From assembly GCA_963829135.1 (NCBI GenBank), contig CAWHHO010000005.1:806001-870000 (forward strand): DNA of 64,000 bases, read 5' to 3'. This DNA is from Kumtagia sp963829135. GTDB taxonomy: Bacteria > Pseudomonadota > Alphaproteobacteria > Rhizobiales > Rhizobiaceae. The position numbers were made by a program, and so were the translations under genes. The notes under the pieces were generated by a model, which ran no database searches, was not told the DNA's origin, and saw only the letters and a list, made by a program, of their open reading frames with translations. Below are positions 17,177 to 29,336 of this stretch, piece after piece (position 1 is the stretch's first letter; the number at the start of each line of letters is the position of its first letter).

Positions 17177-17485
17177 TCAGAATACGCGATAGGTCCAGCT
17201 CGGCAGGAACAGGCCGGCATTGTCGTAGCAGGCGCGGTCGCGCGGATAGCAGATCACCCCGCGCGCCGGGCTGAACGGTGCTGCCGGCGGATAATAGGCC
17301 GGCACGGGCACGTACTGATCCCGATGGTGGTAGTGATGCGACGAGGCCGCGATCGCCGCGGCGCCGATCAGGCCGCCGGCGATGATCGCCGCTGCGGCGT
17401 CGTCATGATTGTGGGCAGAGCCCGGATCCGTCATGGAAAGGGCGAGCGCCCCCGCCAGCATAAGTTTCGCAATCGTCCCTCGCAT
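17177..17485 (-). CDS. Hypothetical exported protein with glycine-zipper-like segment
   Basis: A 102 aa protein with a signal peptide (MRGTIAKLMLAGALALSMTDPGSA). A hydrophobic AAAAIIAGGLIGAAAIAAS segment with regular glycines follows, then a His/Tyr-rich linker (SSHHYHHRDQY), a Pro-rich stretch and a C-terminal YPRDRACYDNAGLFLPSWTYRVF with two cysteines. Small proteins of this plan are common in rhizobial envelopes; function is unknown. It lies 22 bp upstream of the preceding gene on the same strand, so the two may be co-transcribed. Confidence 0.72.
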   Translation of the reverse strand: MRGTIAKLMLAGALALSMTDPGSAHNHDDAAAAIIAGGLIGAAAIAASSHHYHHRDQYVPVPAYYPPAAPFSPARGVICYPRDRACYDNAGLFLPSWTYRVF

Positions 17486-17674
17486 CCCTCGACTCTCCAG
17501 CTGATCATTTTTGGCAAACTATGACGGGAGCGGTGGCCGCCGCAAGATGGAAGAGTGCCCTCCCCTCCCGCAGCGCTGCTTCAGCCCGGCCTCACCAGAG
17601 CAGACGACGGACCGCTCCATCGAGCGTATCGGCTTGACGAATAGGCACATGCCGACGCCGCGCAACGCGTCGGC

Positions 17675-17781
17675 GTCGTCCTCGGGCTTGTCCCCTCGAT
17701 CTGCTGTCGCTCGCGCACGAAGGCGCGGCCTGCCCTCCGATTGGAAGGTCGGCAGATCCTCGGGACAAGCCCGAGGAAGAC
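17675..17781. repeat. RIME-like palindromic element, copy 2 (107 bp)
   Basis: Starts GTCGTCCTCGGGCTTGTCCC and ends GGGACAAGCCCGAGGAAGAC. Termini match copy 1 at 16466-16573 almost base for base, while the centre differs, as expected of mosaic elements. It lies in a gene-free stretch. Confidence 0.8.
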
Positions 17782-18033
17782 GCGGCGGTGATGCCCAAGC
17801 CAAGGCCGTCATGAGGTGTCGGGGCTGGACATCGCCCAGACGGCGAGGCCATGGAGTTCGTTCAAGACCTCGTCCACTTGATGGGCGGGCCTGCGCCGCC
17901 ATCCGGGCGGGCGGCCGGGCCGCATCGGCGAGAGCCGCTGCAAGCGGCGGGTGTCGGCTGCGCTTTGCGAAGTCTCATCACCCAACGTCTTGCCCTGCCC
18001 AATCGACCCCCGTCCTTCGGAGCGAGTTAGTCG

Positions 18034-18167
18034 ACCCCCACTCCGGACCTTCGGACCACCTCTCCCCCGATCGACGGGGGAGAGGAAGCCCGGCGGCACC
18101 GCTTGGCGCCCTTCCTACCCCCGCGACGCGGGGAGAGGTGGTTTGCGCAGCAAACCGGAGTGGGGGA
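18034..18167. repeat. Palindromic intergenic repeat (CCCCCACTCCGG type)
   Basis: Bounded by ACCCCCACTCCGG and CCGGAGTGGGGG, with inner inverted copies of CACCTCTCCCC and GGGGAGAGGTGG. Total about 134 bp. It is a different family from the RIME-like copies and from the repeat at 9001-9131. Confidence 0.75.
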
Positions 18168-18184
18168 TCTCCCCGTCGTGTAGA

Positions 18185-18694
18185 TCATAGCCTCTTCCCC
18201 TGCCATCTCGCGTCGCGGCGCGCCTGCCAGCGTGCGAGGCGCTTCGCCTGACGGGGCAGGTCGTCCAACGCACTGCTAATCGCTTCGAGACGGCGATGCA
18301 GGCGGCCAGCATCGAGCGGATCGTCAGGCGACGGCGGCAGCGGATCCGGCGCGCGCGGCGGTTGGAAGAGGCTGATGCGCGGGTCGTCGAAGGACCTGAT
18401 GCGCGGCACGTCGCGCTGTTTCACATGCTGGCGGCGGGCACCGAACCGTTTGAGCGGGTCGAACAGCGGAAGCGACAGAGCGGACGAGCGCTTCGGGGCC
18501 AGCGCGCGGGCCCATTCCGGCAGCGGACCGGGCCGGATCACCACACCGGTGCCGAAACCATTGCTTCGGTTGAGGACCGGCTTCGGCGTGGCGGCACGCG
18601 GGCGCGGCGGCGCAAGCTCGACCACCAGCCCGCGCGCAGCGATAATGATGAGCCGCCGCGTAGCGGCTTCAGCCGGGCGCAGCAGCCGGAGCAC
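18185..18694 (-). CDS. Hypothetical basic protein, about 169 aa
   Basis: An Arg/Pro-rich protein with GTG as the only candidate start (18694) and no good ribosome-binding site; the open frame continues upstream without an ATG into the GGGGACAGTTTAC repeat, so the true 5' end may have been lost. The C-terminal part (RLHRRLEAISSALDDLPRQAKRLARWQARRD) looks like a genuine amphipathic helix and the middle (PEWARALAPKRSSALSLPLFDPLKRFG) is low-complexity-free. I think it is a real, possibly truncated gene. No function can be assigned. Confidence 0.5.
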   Translation of the reverse strand: MLRLLRPAEAATRRLIIIAARGLVVELAPPRPRAATPKPVLNRSNGFGTGVVIRPGPLPEWARALAPKRSSALSLPLFDPLKRFGARRQHVKQRDVPRIRSFDDPRISLFQPPRAPDPLPPSPDDPLDAGRLHRRLEAISSALDDLPRQAKRLARWQARRDARWQGKRL

Positions 18695-18728
18695 GAAGCG
18701 ATGCAGATGGCGCGGCAGGGTAGGTGCC

Positions 18729-18808
18729 GGGGACAGTTTACTTTTTTCCGCCTGCGCCGGGTTCTGAGAAGGCGCTGCCTACGTGCGGAAAGAAAGTAAA
18801 CTGTCCCC
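18729..18808. repeat. REP-like inverted repeat with GGGGACAGTTTACTTT ends
   Basis: GGGGACAGTTTACTTT at the left is matched by AAAGTAAACTGTCCCC at the right, enclosing about 48 bp. This terminal sequence resembles those associated with REP-associated tyrosine (IS200-like) transposases in Rhizobiales. No transposase gene is present. It marks the left border of the AT-richer island with the OLD-family gene. Confidence 0.65.
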
Positions 18809-19197
18809 CTGCGCTTCCGCCGTTCGCCGAGGCAACCATGGCGACGAGCATGGCCAGGACGTGCCTCAGCGCCTCGCGGTTTTTCTCGATTGCCAAGTTC
18901 CAGTCCATCGCAGTTCCTCAGTGCATGTCGGAACATATCAAGAACCTACACGTAGTTCAAGCTGCACTGACCGGTCCTTGGCAAACCCTCATATGGTCCC
19001 AATACGACGACAGGACGGAGCTGCTGTGGCTTTTGGCCTTGACAATCCTGCGGGATGGTGGGCCTAGCGCTCCTACAGAACAACAACTAAAACGTGTACC
19101 GACGCACCCGTACCTAGATACGCTAGGACAGTACGGTAGTTGACGACGGTACAAGCGACAAAGTAATCATCTGAACATACAACTGGAACTAGCGCCA
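18809..19197. other. Spacer between REP-like repeat and OLD-family gene
   Basis: Composition falls from GC-rich to near-balanced in this stretch. A frame on the + strand (to 19143, including AALTGPWQTLIWSQYDD and LLALTILRDGGPSAP) has no ribosome-binding site and begins inside the repeat; it could be a decayed gene remnant. The promoter of the downstream gene should lie here. Confidence 0.45.
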
Positions 19198-20976
19198 ATG
19201 TCTGAATTGCAGCGATATGTCCGCGTTGATTTTGATCATTTCAAAGCCTTCCAAAAATTCACCATTCATCTCCGAAACTTCAACATTCTGGTTGGACCAA
19301 ATAACGCTGGGAAGTCAACGGTACTTGCTGCCTTCCGAATACTTTCCGCTGGCATGCGCCGGGCGATGTCTAGGAAGCCTCAGATCGTTTCGGCCCCTAA
19401 CGGAAAAAGCTATGGATACGTCGTTGACCTTTCAGCAATTTCAGTCGCTGCAGAAAATATATTTTTTAACTACGATGATAGTCGAACCGCTGTCATAAAA
19501 TTTACTTTATCAAACAAAAATGAATTGATTCTATATTTTCCGGAGCAGGGGTCATGCCACCTGCTTGCGATCAACTCTAGCGGGAAGACACCCCATTCTC
19601 CTAAAGAATTCGAAAGACATTTTAACGCCCCAATAGGGTTCGTACCCATACTTGGACCTGTGGATCATCAAGAGCAATTGTACGAAAAGGAGGCAGCTCG
19701 CCTCGCGCTATTCAACTATAGGGCTGCCAGAAACTTTCGAAACATATGGCACCACTACCCGGAAAGATTTGACGAATTTAGGCAGACGTTAGCGCGGACT
19801 TGGCCCGGGATGGATATCGAGCCACCCATCGTCGAGTGGATCGATAAGAAGCTCTTTCTATATATGTTCTGTCCCGAATTTCGAATACCCCGAGAGATAT
19901 TTTGGTCTGGGTTTGGGTTTCAGGTCTGGTGTCAGATGCTCACACACCTCATACAGTCAAAAAATAATTCTATATTCTTGATAGATGAGCCAGATATTTA
20001 CCTACATTCTGAGCTGCAGCGACAGTTATTATCACTACTACGAAATCTTGGACCCGACGTATTAATAGCAACTCATTCGACCGAGATAATCACCGAATCC
20101 GAGGCGGATGAGATCATCATAGTCAACAAAAAAAGGACGCACGCCCAAAGGGTTAAGAATACATCTCAGCTGTCGAACGTGTTTTCATCGCTGGGGTCGA
20201 ACCTCAATCCGATCCTTACTCAACTCGCGAAGACCAAGCGAGCTCTTTTCGTTGAGGGAAAGGACTATCAGATTATTGGAAAGTTTGCATCCAAACTTGG
20301 ATATACCGAAGTTGGAAATAGAAGCAGCTTCGCAGTTATTCCGGTGGAGGGCTTTAATCCTGAGCGCGCAAAAAATATTAAGCTTGGAATGGAGATGACA
20401 CTTGGGACGGACATATCGTCTGCCGTGGTGTTTGATAGAGACTACCGCTCAAATTTAGAGTGCGAAGCTATAAAATCCGCATGTATGAAGTTCTGTAAGT
20501 TTGCTACGTTACACAATTGCAAGGAAATTGAGAACTTTCTTTTAGTGCCTTCCTCATTGGATCGCGCCGTCCTTAATCGTATAGCAGAAAACGTTCGAAG
20601 AGGCGGACAGGAGGTTGCCTATCACGCATTAGCAAGAGAAATACTTGAGAACTTTGCTCACAGCAAAAAATCTTATGTGGCGGCGCAGTACGTCGCTAAT
20701 CGTAAGCAATTTGAGCGATCAATATCCGCAGGAATCAACGATGCAACAATCAATGAACTGGCGCTAAGCGAATTTGAAGACGCTTGGGTCGATGAGAACC
20801 GTCGCGTGGAAATGATCCCTGGCAAGGAGGCATTTAGCGAACTCAACAAGAAGCTGCAAGAGTTGGCGGGGATAAGTATCACTCCCACTCTAGTGATTGA
20901 CGTAATGAAAAAGGAAGAAATATCTCCGGACATGAACCGACTAATCGAGGGAATTGCTCGCTTTGGAGCCAGCTAG
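19198..20976 (+). CDS. OLD-family ATP-dependent endonuclease (AAA ATPase with TOPRIM domain)
   Basis: A 592 aa protein. The N-terminal ABC/SMC-like ATPase starts FDHFKAFQKFTIHLRNFNIL with Walker A GPNNAGKST at residues 33-41 and Walker B IFLIDEPDIYLH (Asp 263, Glu 264), followed by VLIATHSTEII. The C-terminal TOPRIM nuclease has the metal-binding Glu in LFVEGKDYQII (about 353) and the DxD in VVFDRDYRS (about 413, 415). This is the layout of class 1 OLD nucleases and of GajA. No UvrD helicase (GajB) or other partner is adjacent. The gene is markedly more AT-rich than its surroundings, with codons such as AAA, ATA and TTA, pointing to horizontal transfer. A defence role is likely but inferred. 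Confidence 0.85.
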   Translation: MSELQRYVRVDFDHFKAFQKFTIHLRNFNILVGPNNAGKSTVLAAFRILSAGMRRAMSRKPQIVSAPNGKSYGYVVDLSAISVAAENIFFNYDDSRTAVIKFTLSNKNELILYFPEQGSCHLLAINSSGKTPHSPKEFERHFNAPIGFVPILGPVDHQEQLYEKEAARLALFNYRAARNFRNIWHHYPERFDEFRQTLARTWPGMDIEPPIVEWIDKKLFLYMFCPEFRIPREIFWSGFGFQVWCQMLTHLIQSKNNSIFLIDEPDIYLHSELQRQLLSLLRNLGPDVLIATHSTEIITESEADEIIIVNKKRTHAQRVKNTSQLSNVFSSLGSNLNPILTQLAKTKRALFVEGKDYQIIGKFASKLGYTEVGNRSSFAVIPVEGFNPERAKNIKLGMEMTLGTDISSAVVFDRDYRSNLECEAIKSACMKFCKFATLHNCKEIENFLLVPSSLDRAVLNRIAENVRRGGQEVAYHALAREILENFAHSKKSYVAAQYVANRKQFERSISAGINDATINELALSEFEDAWVDENRRVEMIPGKEAFSELNKKLQELAGISITPTLVIDVMKKEEISPDMNRLIEGIARFGAS

Positions 20977-20999
20977 CATTCTCAAGCATTGTAGGCGCT

Positions 21000-24492
<3,493 letters not shown>

Positions 24493-24688
24493 ATGTTCGC
24501 GGTCCGTCGGCTGTCTGCGCAAGAAGCCCGGCGGAACGGTCCGGCCGGGCGGCAGCAAGATTCTGATGTCAGGCTAGGCGGGCCTTATAGGGAAGAGTTT
24601 TCTCCTATGTAACCCCGAAAATGCAGCTGCGGTGCCTTGTCCTGCGTTCATCGGTTCGCGATGATACGAACCGGGAGGAAGCGCCACC

Positions 24689-25290
24689 ATGCGGTCGAGA
24701 CTACCGGGCATGGGCATGCTCGCTGCAGTCATGCTGTCTGCCGGGCCCGCAAATGCGTGGCTTCTCTATCCGGATCGCGACGATCCTTCCCTGATCATCG
24801 TGGAAATCGAAAAGACGACGGGAGAGACGGTAACGGTCTCCGCCCTGCCCGTGCCCTTTGCGTCATCGGGGGCGAAAAACCCGGTCTTCCTTTGGAACTA
24901 CGAACGCTTGCCAGCGCAAAGGCGCTCTTTACGCTCAACTCCGGCGGGGCGGGAAAGGTGCGGATCGACTTCACCGCACGCCAACAATCGGAAGACCTCA
25001 GGTTTGGCGCTGTCATCGTTCTGATTGGCAGCGATGACCGGGCGTTGCATACGCTCTATGCGCGGGCCGACTTGAGCAGCGGGAAATTTCCGGGCGGCAC
25101 CCCGCAGCATCACGTCGTATTCTCGGTCAACCGCCCACAGGAATGGTGGCAGAGCGTCACCAAGCTAGCCTTCTTCAAGATGACTTACTACCCGATTCAA
25201 GAGCTTGACGACGCAGCCATCTGGACGGCAATGCATCGTGCCGTAAATCACTTGACCAATGGGCGAGGATCCGAGCAGGTTCAGAAATAG
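24689..25290 (+). CDS. Hypothetical exported protein (one frameshift)
   Basis: Starts at ATG 24689 behind GGGAGGA with a signal peptide (LPGMGMLAAVMLSAGPANAW). The mature protein continues LLYPDRDDPSLIIVEIEKTTGETVTVSALPVP, and after a single-base shift near 24905 continues in the next frame as ASAKALFTLNSGGAGKVRIDF, GAVIVLIGSDDRALHTLYA and RPQEWWQSVTKLAFFKM. About 200 aa in total. No family recognised. The shift is of the same kind as those in carB and dnaG. Confidence 0.6.
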
Positions 25291-25513
25291 GTTTACGAAC
25301 GCATTCTACGCATAAGACTTTGGTTGCGTTCGCGAACCGCCCGGGGGGAACGTTCGGAGATACTGGGCGTTTTCCTCCTGCGTCGCGTAAATCCTCACCT
25401 TGACAGAGGGCCAGCGCACGCGCATTTCCGCAGTGCCGCAACCAGCCGAGCCGATTCCGTTCGGTTGGAAAGAAAGCTTCGATTAAGCATTCAAGTGCCA
25501 TTTCTCTGACAGG

Positions 25514-28204
25514 GTGCCTTTTTCATCGGCAACGGTAGAGAACTTGACCAGGTTCAAAGTCGCTAAAATAGGGCGAGCTGTTCTTTCGCCTGCATACGCA
25601 CCCGCAATCATTGCGGCTGTCGTGGCAATTGTGCTTGGCATCTACGCCGATCGTCAAAACCGCATCCTGCACGGCCAGACGCTGCGCGCCGAGGTGCAGG
25701 ACAAGGTCAACCTGATCCGCACAAAGCTAGAGGGCAACATCAACGGCAATCTGCAGCTGGTGCGCGGTCTGGCGACGGTAATCGAAACCGAACCGCATCT
25801 CGACCGGGAGCGGTTCGACAATTTTGTTCGCAACCTTTTCATGAGCCACAATCAGTTGCGGGCGGTTTCAGCCGCACCGGACTTTGTCGTCACGCAGATC
25901 TATCCGCGGCCCGGCAACGAGGCCATGCTCGGACGCAGTATCCTCAACGACGAGCAACAGCGCGACGACGCCATTCGAGGCCGCGACAAAGGCGAATTGG
26001 CCGTTACCGGCCCAGTCGATCTGATACAGGGTGGAAAGGGGATCGTCGGGCGCTATCCCGTGTTCGTGAACAAGGACACGACGCCCCGTTTCTGGGGCTT
26101 TATCTCGGCGATCATCGACGTCGATCGGCTGTTTCGCGAAAGCGGTCTGCTCGACGACCATCAGCTTGAACTTTCGATAGTCGGCGACAGGACGCAATCA
26201 AGCGAACCCGCCCAGATATTCGGAGATTCCGCAATCTATCAAAGGAAGCCGGTTACGGCGCCGATCACCCTGCCGTCCGGCACCTGGGAAATTGCCGCGA
26301 TTCCCGTGGAAGGCTGGAAGCCGTCGTTGCTGGACATCTGGCCGCTGCGAATCCTGATCGTCATGGCTGGCGCCCTGGTTGTCGTGCCAATTGCCGTCGC
26401 CGGCCGCTTTTATGCATCCCGCCAGAGGAACATGGGGGCCCTGCGCAAAAGCGAAAAACAGCTGCGGCTGCTGTCGCACCGGCATGAGATTGCGCTCAAT
26501 GCCTCCCGCATCGGAGTCTGGGAGATGGAGATAGAGAGCGGCAGCGTTCTCTGGGACGACCGCCTTCATGACATCTATGGTTTTCCCAAGACGGGGCATG
26601 CCCCGCGCTACGAGGATTGGGAGGCCACCATCCACCCGGACGATCTCGCACGCGCCAAGGCGGATGTCGCCCGCTCGGTCGAAAACGACACCCTATACTC
26701 TTCGAATTTCCGGATCGTCCGCCGCGACGGTCAGGTCCGCTATATGCGTTCCTATGCACAGTTCGTCCATGAGTCCGAGGGAGTCCCGCGCATGGTGGGA
26801 GCCGAATGGGACGTCACTGAAGATGTCATGCTGAATCAGGCTCTCGAACGGGCCCGGATTCTCGCCGAGACGCGAAGCGCCGAACTGGAAGTGGCCAAAG
26901 CGCGCATAGAACACAATGCCCTGCATGACCCGCTTACCGGACTGCCGAACCGGCGCTACCTGGATGAGGAGCTTGAACGTCTGTCCAAGGCAGTTTGGGC
27001 CGCCGGCAGGGAGATTGCGCTCCTTCATCTGGACCTCGACCGGTTCAAACAGATCAACGACACGCTCGGCCATAGCGCCGGCGACGCGATGCTCATGCAT
27101 GTCGCGCAACTGCTGCGACAAAATGTACGGCGCGACGATTTCGTCGCACGCATCGGTGGCGACGAGTTCGTCATCGTCTGCGCGATCGAGAAAGGCAGTG
27201 ACTATCTCGACGACATTGCCAGCCGCATCATCCGGCAGGGCAGCCGCCCGGTTTCCTACCAGGGTCATCAGTGCCGGTTCGGCATCAGCATCGGAATTGC
27301 CGCCGAAGACAATGCCATCGATGCCGAGCGGCTGCTGATAAACGCCGACATAGCGCTATATCGGGCCAAGAGCCGTGGCCGTAACCGGTACGAATTCTTC
27401 ACCGACGCCTTGCAGTCGGAGATCACCAAAAATCGGAAGGTCGCCGACGACATCCTGGGAGGGTTGGAACGCGGCGAGTTCATCACCTACTATCAACCCC
27501 AGTTCGATGCACATACGCAGGAAATCGCCGGCGTCGAAGCGCTGGTGCGATGGGCGCATCCCGTCGAGGGCATTCTTGCACCGGAGGTGTTCCTGCGGAC
27601 CGCGGAAGAGCTTAACGTCGTATCGATGATCGACCGGATCGTCCTCGAACAGACGCTCAAGAATTTCGAGCATTGGAACAAGCTGGGACTTGGCGTTCCG
27701 CGCGTTTCGGTCAACGTCTCGGCCCGTCGCCTGCGTGACGAGGAGCTCATCGACGGGCTCAAGAAGATGAAGATCAAGCCGGGAACGCTGTCATTCGAAC
27801 TGCTGGAATCGATTTTTCTCGATGAAACGGACGAGATTGTCCGCTGGAATGTGGACCAGCTGAAGGAACTTGGCATCGACATCGAAATCGACGATTTCGG
27901 TACGGGCTACGCGTCGATCGTCAGCCTCCTGAAGCTCCAGCCGCGCCGTTTGAAGATCGACCGCCAACTCGTCCAGCCGATCGTCAAGGTTGTCCGCCAG
28001 CGGCATCTGGTCGAATCCATTGTCGACATAGGCAAGACGCTTGGCATCGGGGTAATCGCCGAGGGCGTCGAAACTTTGGAGCACGCCCGTATCCTCAAGA
28101 AGATCGGATGCGACGAGTTGCAGGGTTTCGCTTTTGGCCAACCCCTGAGCGCACCGGACCTCGAAGAATATTTGAGACAGCGCTCCTGGCGCGCGGTCTC
28201 CTGA
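25514..28204 (+). CDS. CHASE-PAS-GGDEF-EAL cyclic-di-GMP signalling protein
   Basis: An 896 aa membrane protein. A first membrane segment (AYAPAIIAAVVAIVLGIYA) and a second near residue 280 (LRILIVMAGALVVVPIAVAG) flank a periplasmic CHASE-type sensor (VETEPHLDR..., YPRPGNEAMLGRS). A PAS domain follows (ALNASRIGVWEMEIESGSVLW). The GGDEF motif is intact (RIGGDEFVIV, residues 548-552), as is EALVRW (about 675-680) with IDDFGTGYAS and IAEGVE. It can in principle both make and degrade c-di-GMP. GTG 25514 has only a weak ribosome-binding site; an in-frame TTG slightly downstream is possible. Signal unknown. Confidence 0.88.
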   Translation: MPFSSATVENLTRFKVAKIGRAVLSPAYAPAIIAAVVAIVLGIYADRQNRILHGQTLRAEVQDKVNLIRTKLEGNINGNLQLVRGLATVIETEPHLDRERFDNFVRNLFMSHNQLRAVSAAPDFVVTQIYPRPGNEAMLGRSILNDEQQRDDAIRGRDKGELAVTGPVDLIQGGKGIVGRYPVFVNKDTTPRFWGFISAIIDVDRLFRESGLLDDHQLELSIVGDRTQSSEPAQIFGDSAIYQRKPVTAPITLPSGTWEIAAIPVEGWKPSLLDIWPLRILIVMAGALVVVPIAVAGRFYASRQRNMGALRKSEKQLRLLSHRHEIALNASRIGVWEMEIESGSVLWDDRLHDIYGFPKTGHAPRYEDWEATIHPDDLARAKADVARSVENDTLYSSNFRIVRRDGQVRYMRSYAQFVHESEGVPRMVGAEWDVTEDVMLNQALERARILAETRSAELEVAKARIEHNALHDPLTGLPNRRYLDEELERLSKAVWAAGREIALLHLDLDRFKQINDTLGHSAGDAMLMHVAQLLRQNVRRDDFVARIGGDEFVIVCAIEKGSDYLDDIASRIIRQGSRPVSYQGHQCRFGISIGIAAEDNAIDAERLLINADIALYRAKSRGRNRYEFFTDALQSEITKNRKVADDILGGLERGEFITYYQPQFDAHTQEIAGVEALVRWAHPVEGILAPEVFLRTAEELNVVSMIDRIVLEQTLKNFEHWNKLGLGVPRVSVNVSARRLRDEELIDGLKKMKIKPGTLSFELLESIFLDETDEIVRWNVDQLKELGIDIEIDDFGTGYASIVSLLKLQPRRLKIDRQLVQPIVKVVRQRHLVESIVDIGKTLGIGVIAEGVETLEHARILKKIGCDELQGFAFGQPLSAPDLEEYLRQRSWRAVS

Positions 28205-28315
28205 CCCCATATGTCTGCAAAGACAGCGGTTCCCTATGGGGACCGTTTGCTCTAGGTTCCGCCTCGACAGCGGGGCAAGTTGACCCGGCGATTGGAACGC
28301 ATACGGAGAGCAGCG

Positions 28316-29245
28316 ATGCTTTGGAAGGGCCGCAGGCAAAGTGACAATGTAGAGGATCGCCGCGGCGGCGGTGGCGGCGGTGGCGGACCGTTCGGAGGCG
28401 GAGGCGGCTTTCGCATTCCGGTCGGACGCGGCGGCAGCGGCGGTGGCATTTCCACCATCATCATTCTCGTGGTTCTGTTCTTCGTCCTCAGGGCCTGCGG
28501 GATCGATCCGCTTGCGATGTTGAACGAGGCAGGCGGACCGCAGGTGCAGGTTCCGGATGGCAGCGGCCAGGTGACCGAGCAGGGCCCCTCCGCCGGTGGC
28601 GAAGCATCGGACGAGATGAAGCAGTTCGTTTCGACGGTTCTGGCTGAAACCGAAGACACGTGGTCCGGCATCTTCCAGGCGGAAGGCCAGAAATATACCA
28701 ATCCCAAACTGGTGCTCTTTTCCGGCGGTATATCGTCAGCCTGCGGCTACGCCTCGACTGCATCGGGCCCGTTCTATTGCCCGGGAGACCAGAAGGTCTA
28801 CCTCGACACCGATTTCTTCGATCAGCTTTCGCAGCAGTTCGGCGCTTCCGGCGATTTCGCGGAAGCTTATGTGATCGCCCATGAAGTCGGCCACCATGTG
28901 CAGAACCTGATAGGCGTGCTGCCGAAGTTCAACCAGATGCGCCAGAGCATGTCCCAGGAAGACGCCAACCACATGTCCGTGCAGGTCGAACTGCAAGCGG
29001 ATTGCTTCGCGGGCGTCTGGGGCCACTTCACAGCCCAGAAGGGCGTGCTTGAACGCGGCGATGCGGAGGAGGCGCTGAACGCCGCCAAGCAGATCGGCGA
29101 CGACACGCTGCAGCGTCGCACGCAAGGCTACGTTGTCCCGGAAAGCTTCAACCACGGAACCAGCGAGCAGCGGCAGAAGTGGTTCGCAGCCGGCTTCAAG
29201 AGCGGCAAGCTGCAGGATTGCGATACTTTCAACAATCCGATCTGA
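28316..29245 (+). CDS. ypfJ: Neutral zinc metallopeptidase, YpfJ family
   Basis: A 309 aa protein of family PF04228. A Gly-rich cytoplasmic head (RRGGGGGGGGPFGGGGG) precedes one membrane segment (TIIILVVLFFVLRACGI), and the catalytic domain faces the periplasm. The zinc site HEVGHH is preceded by AEAYVIA, and the downstream ELQADCFAGVW supplies the third ligand. ATG 28316 has GGAGAG upstream; the in-frame ATG 12 codons earlier lacks one. Substrates are unknown for the family. Confidence 0.88.
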   Translation: MLWKGRRQSDNVEDRRGGGGGGGGPFGGGGGFRIPVGRGGSGGGISTIIILVVLFFVLRACGIDPLAMLNEAGGPQVQVPDGSGQVTEQGPSAGGEASDEMKQFVSTVLAETEDTWSGIFQAEGQKYTNPKLVLFSGGISSACGYASTASGPFYCPGDQKVYLDTDFFDQLSQQFGASGDFAEAYVIAHEVGHHVQNLIGVLPKFNQMRQSMSQEDANHMSVQVELQADCFAGVWGHFTAQKGVLERGDAEEALNAAKQIGDDTLQRRTQGYVVPESFNHGTSEQRQKWFAAGFKSGKLQDCDTFNNPI

Positions 29246-29336
29246 TCGCGGCGCTGACGACAAAACGGGCGGGGCGGGTTACCCTCCGCCGTCCTCTGCT
29301 TCGTCAGCAACGCATTTCATTCTTGTCCGCTGCTTC

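Larger units (their letters stand above)
17486..18184. other. Gene-free repeat-rich region
   Basis: About 700 bp holding the second RIME-like copy and the 134 bp palindromic repeat. Open frames exist on both strands because of the GC content, but none has a ribosome-binding site or domain-like sequence. I see no RNA gene. Confidence 0.55.

Noticed and set aside
18724..19143. 139-codon frame upstream of the OLD-family gene
   Set aside because: Starts inside the GGGGACAGTTTAC repeat, lacks a ribosome-binding site and has no protein-like pattern except weakly at the end; at most a remnant.
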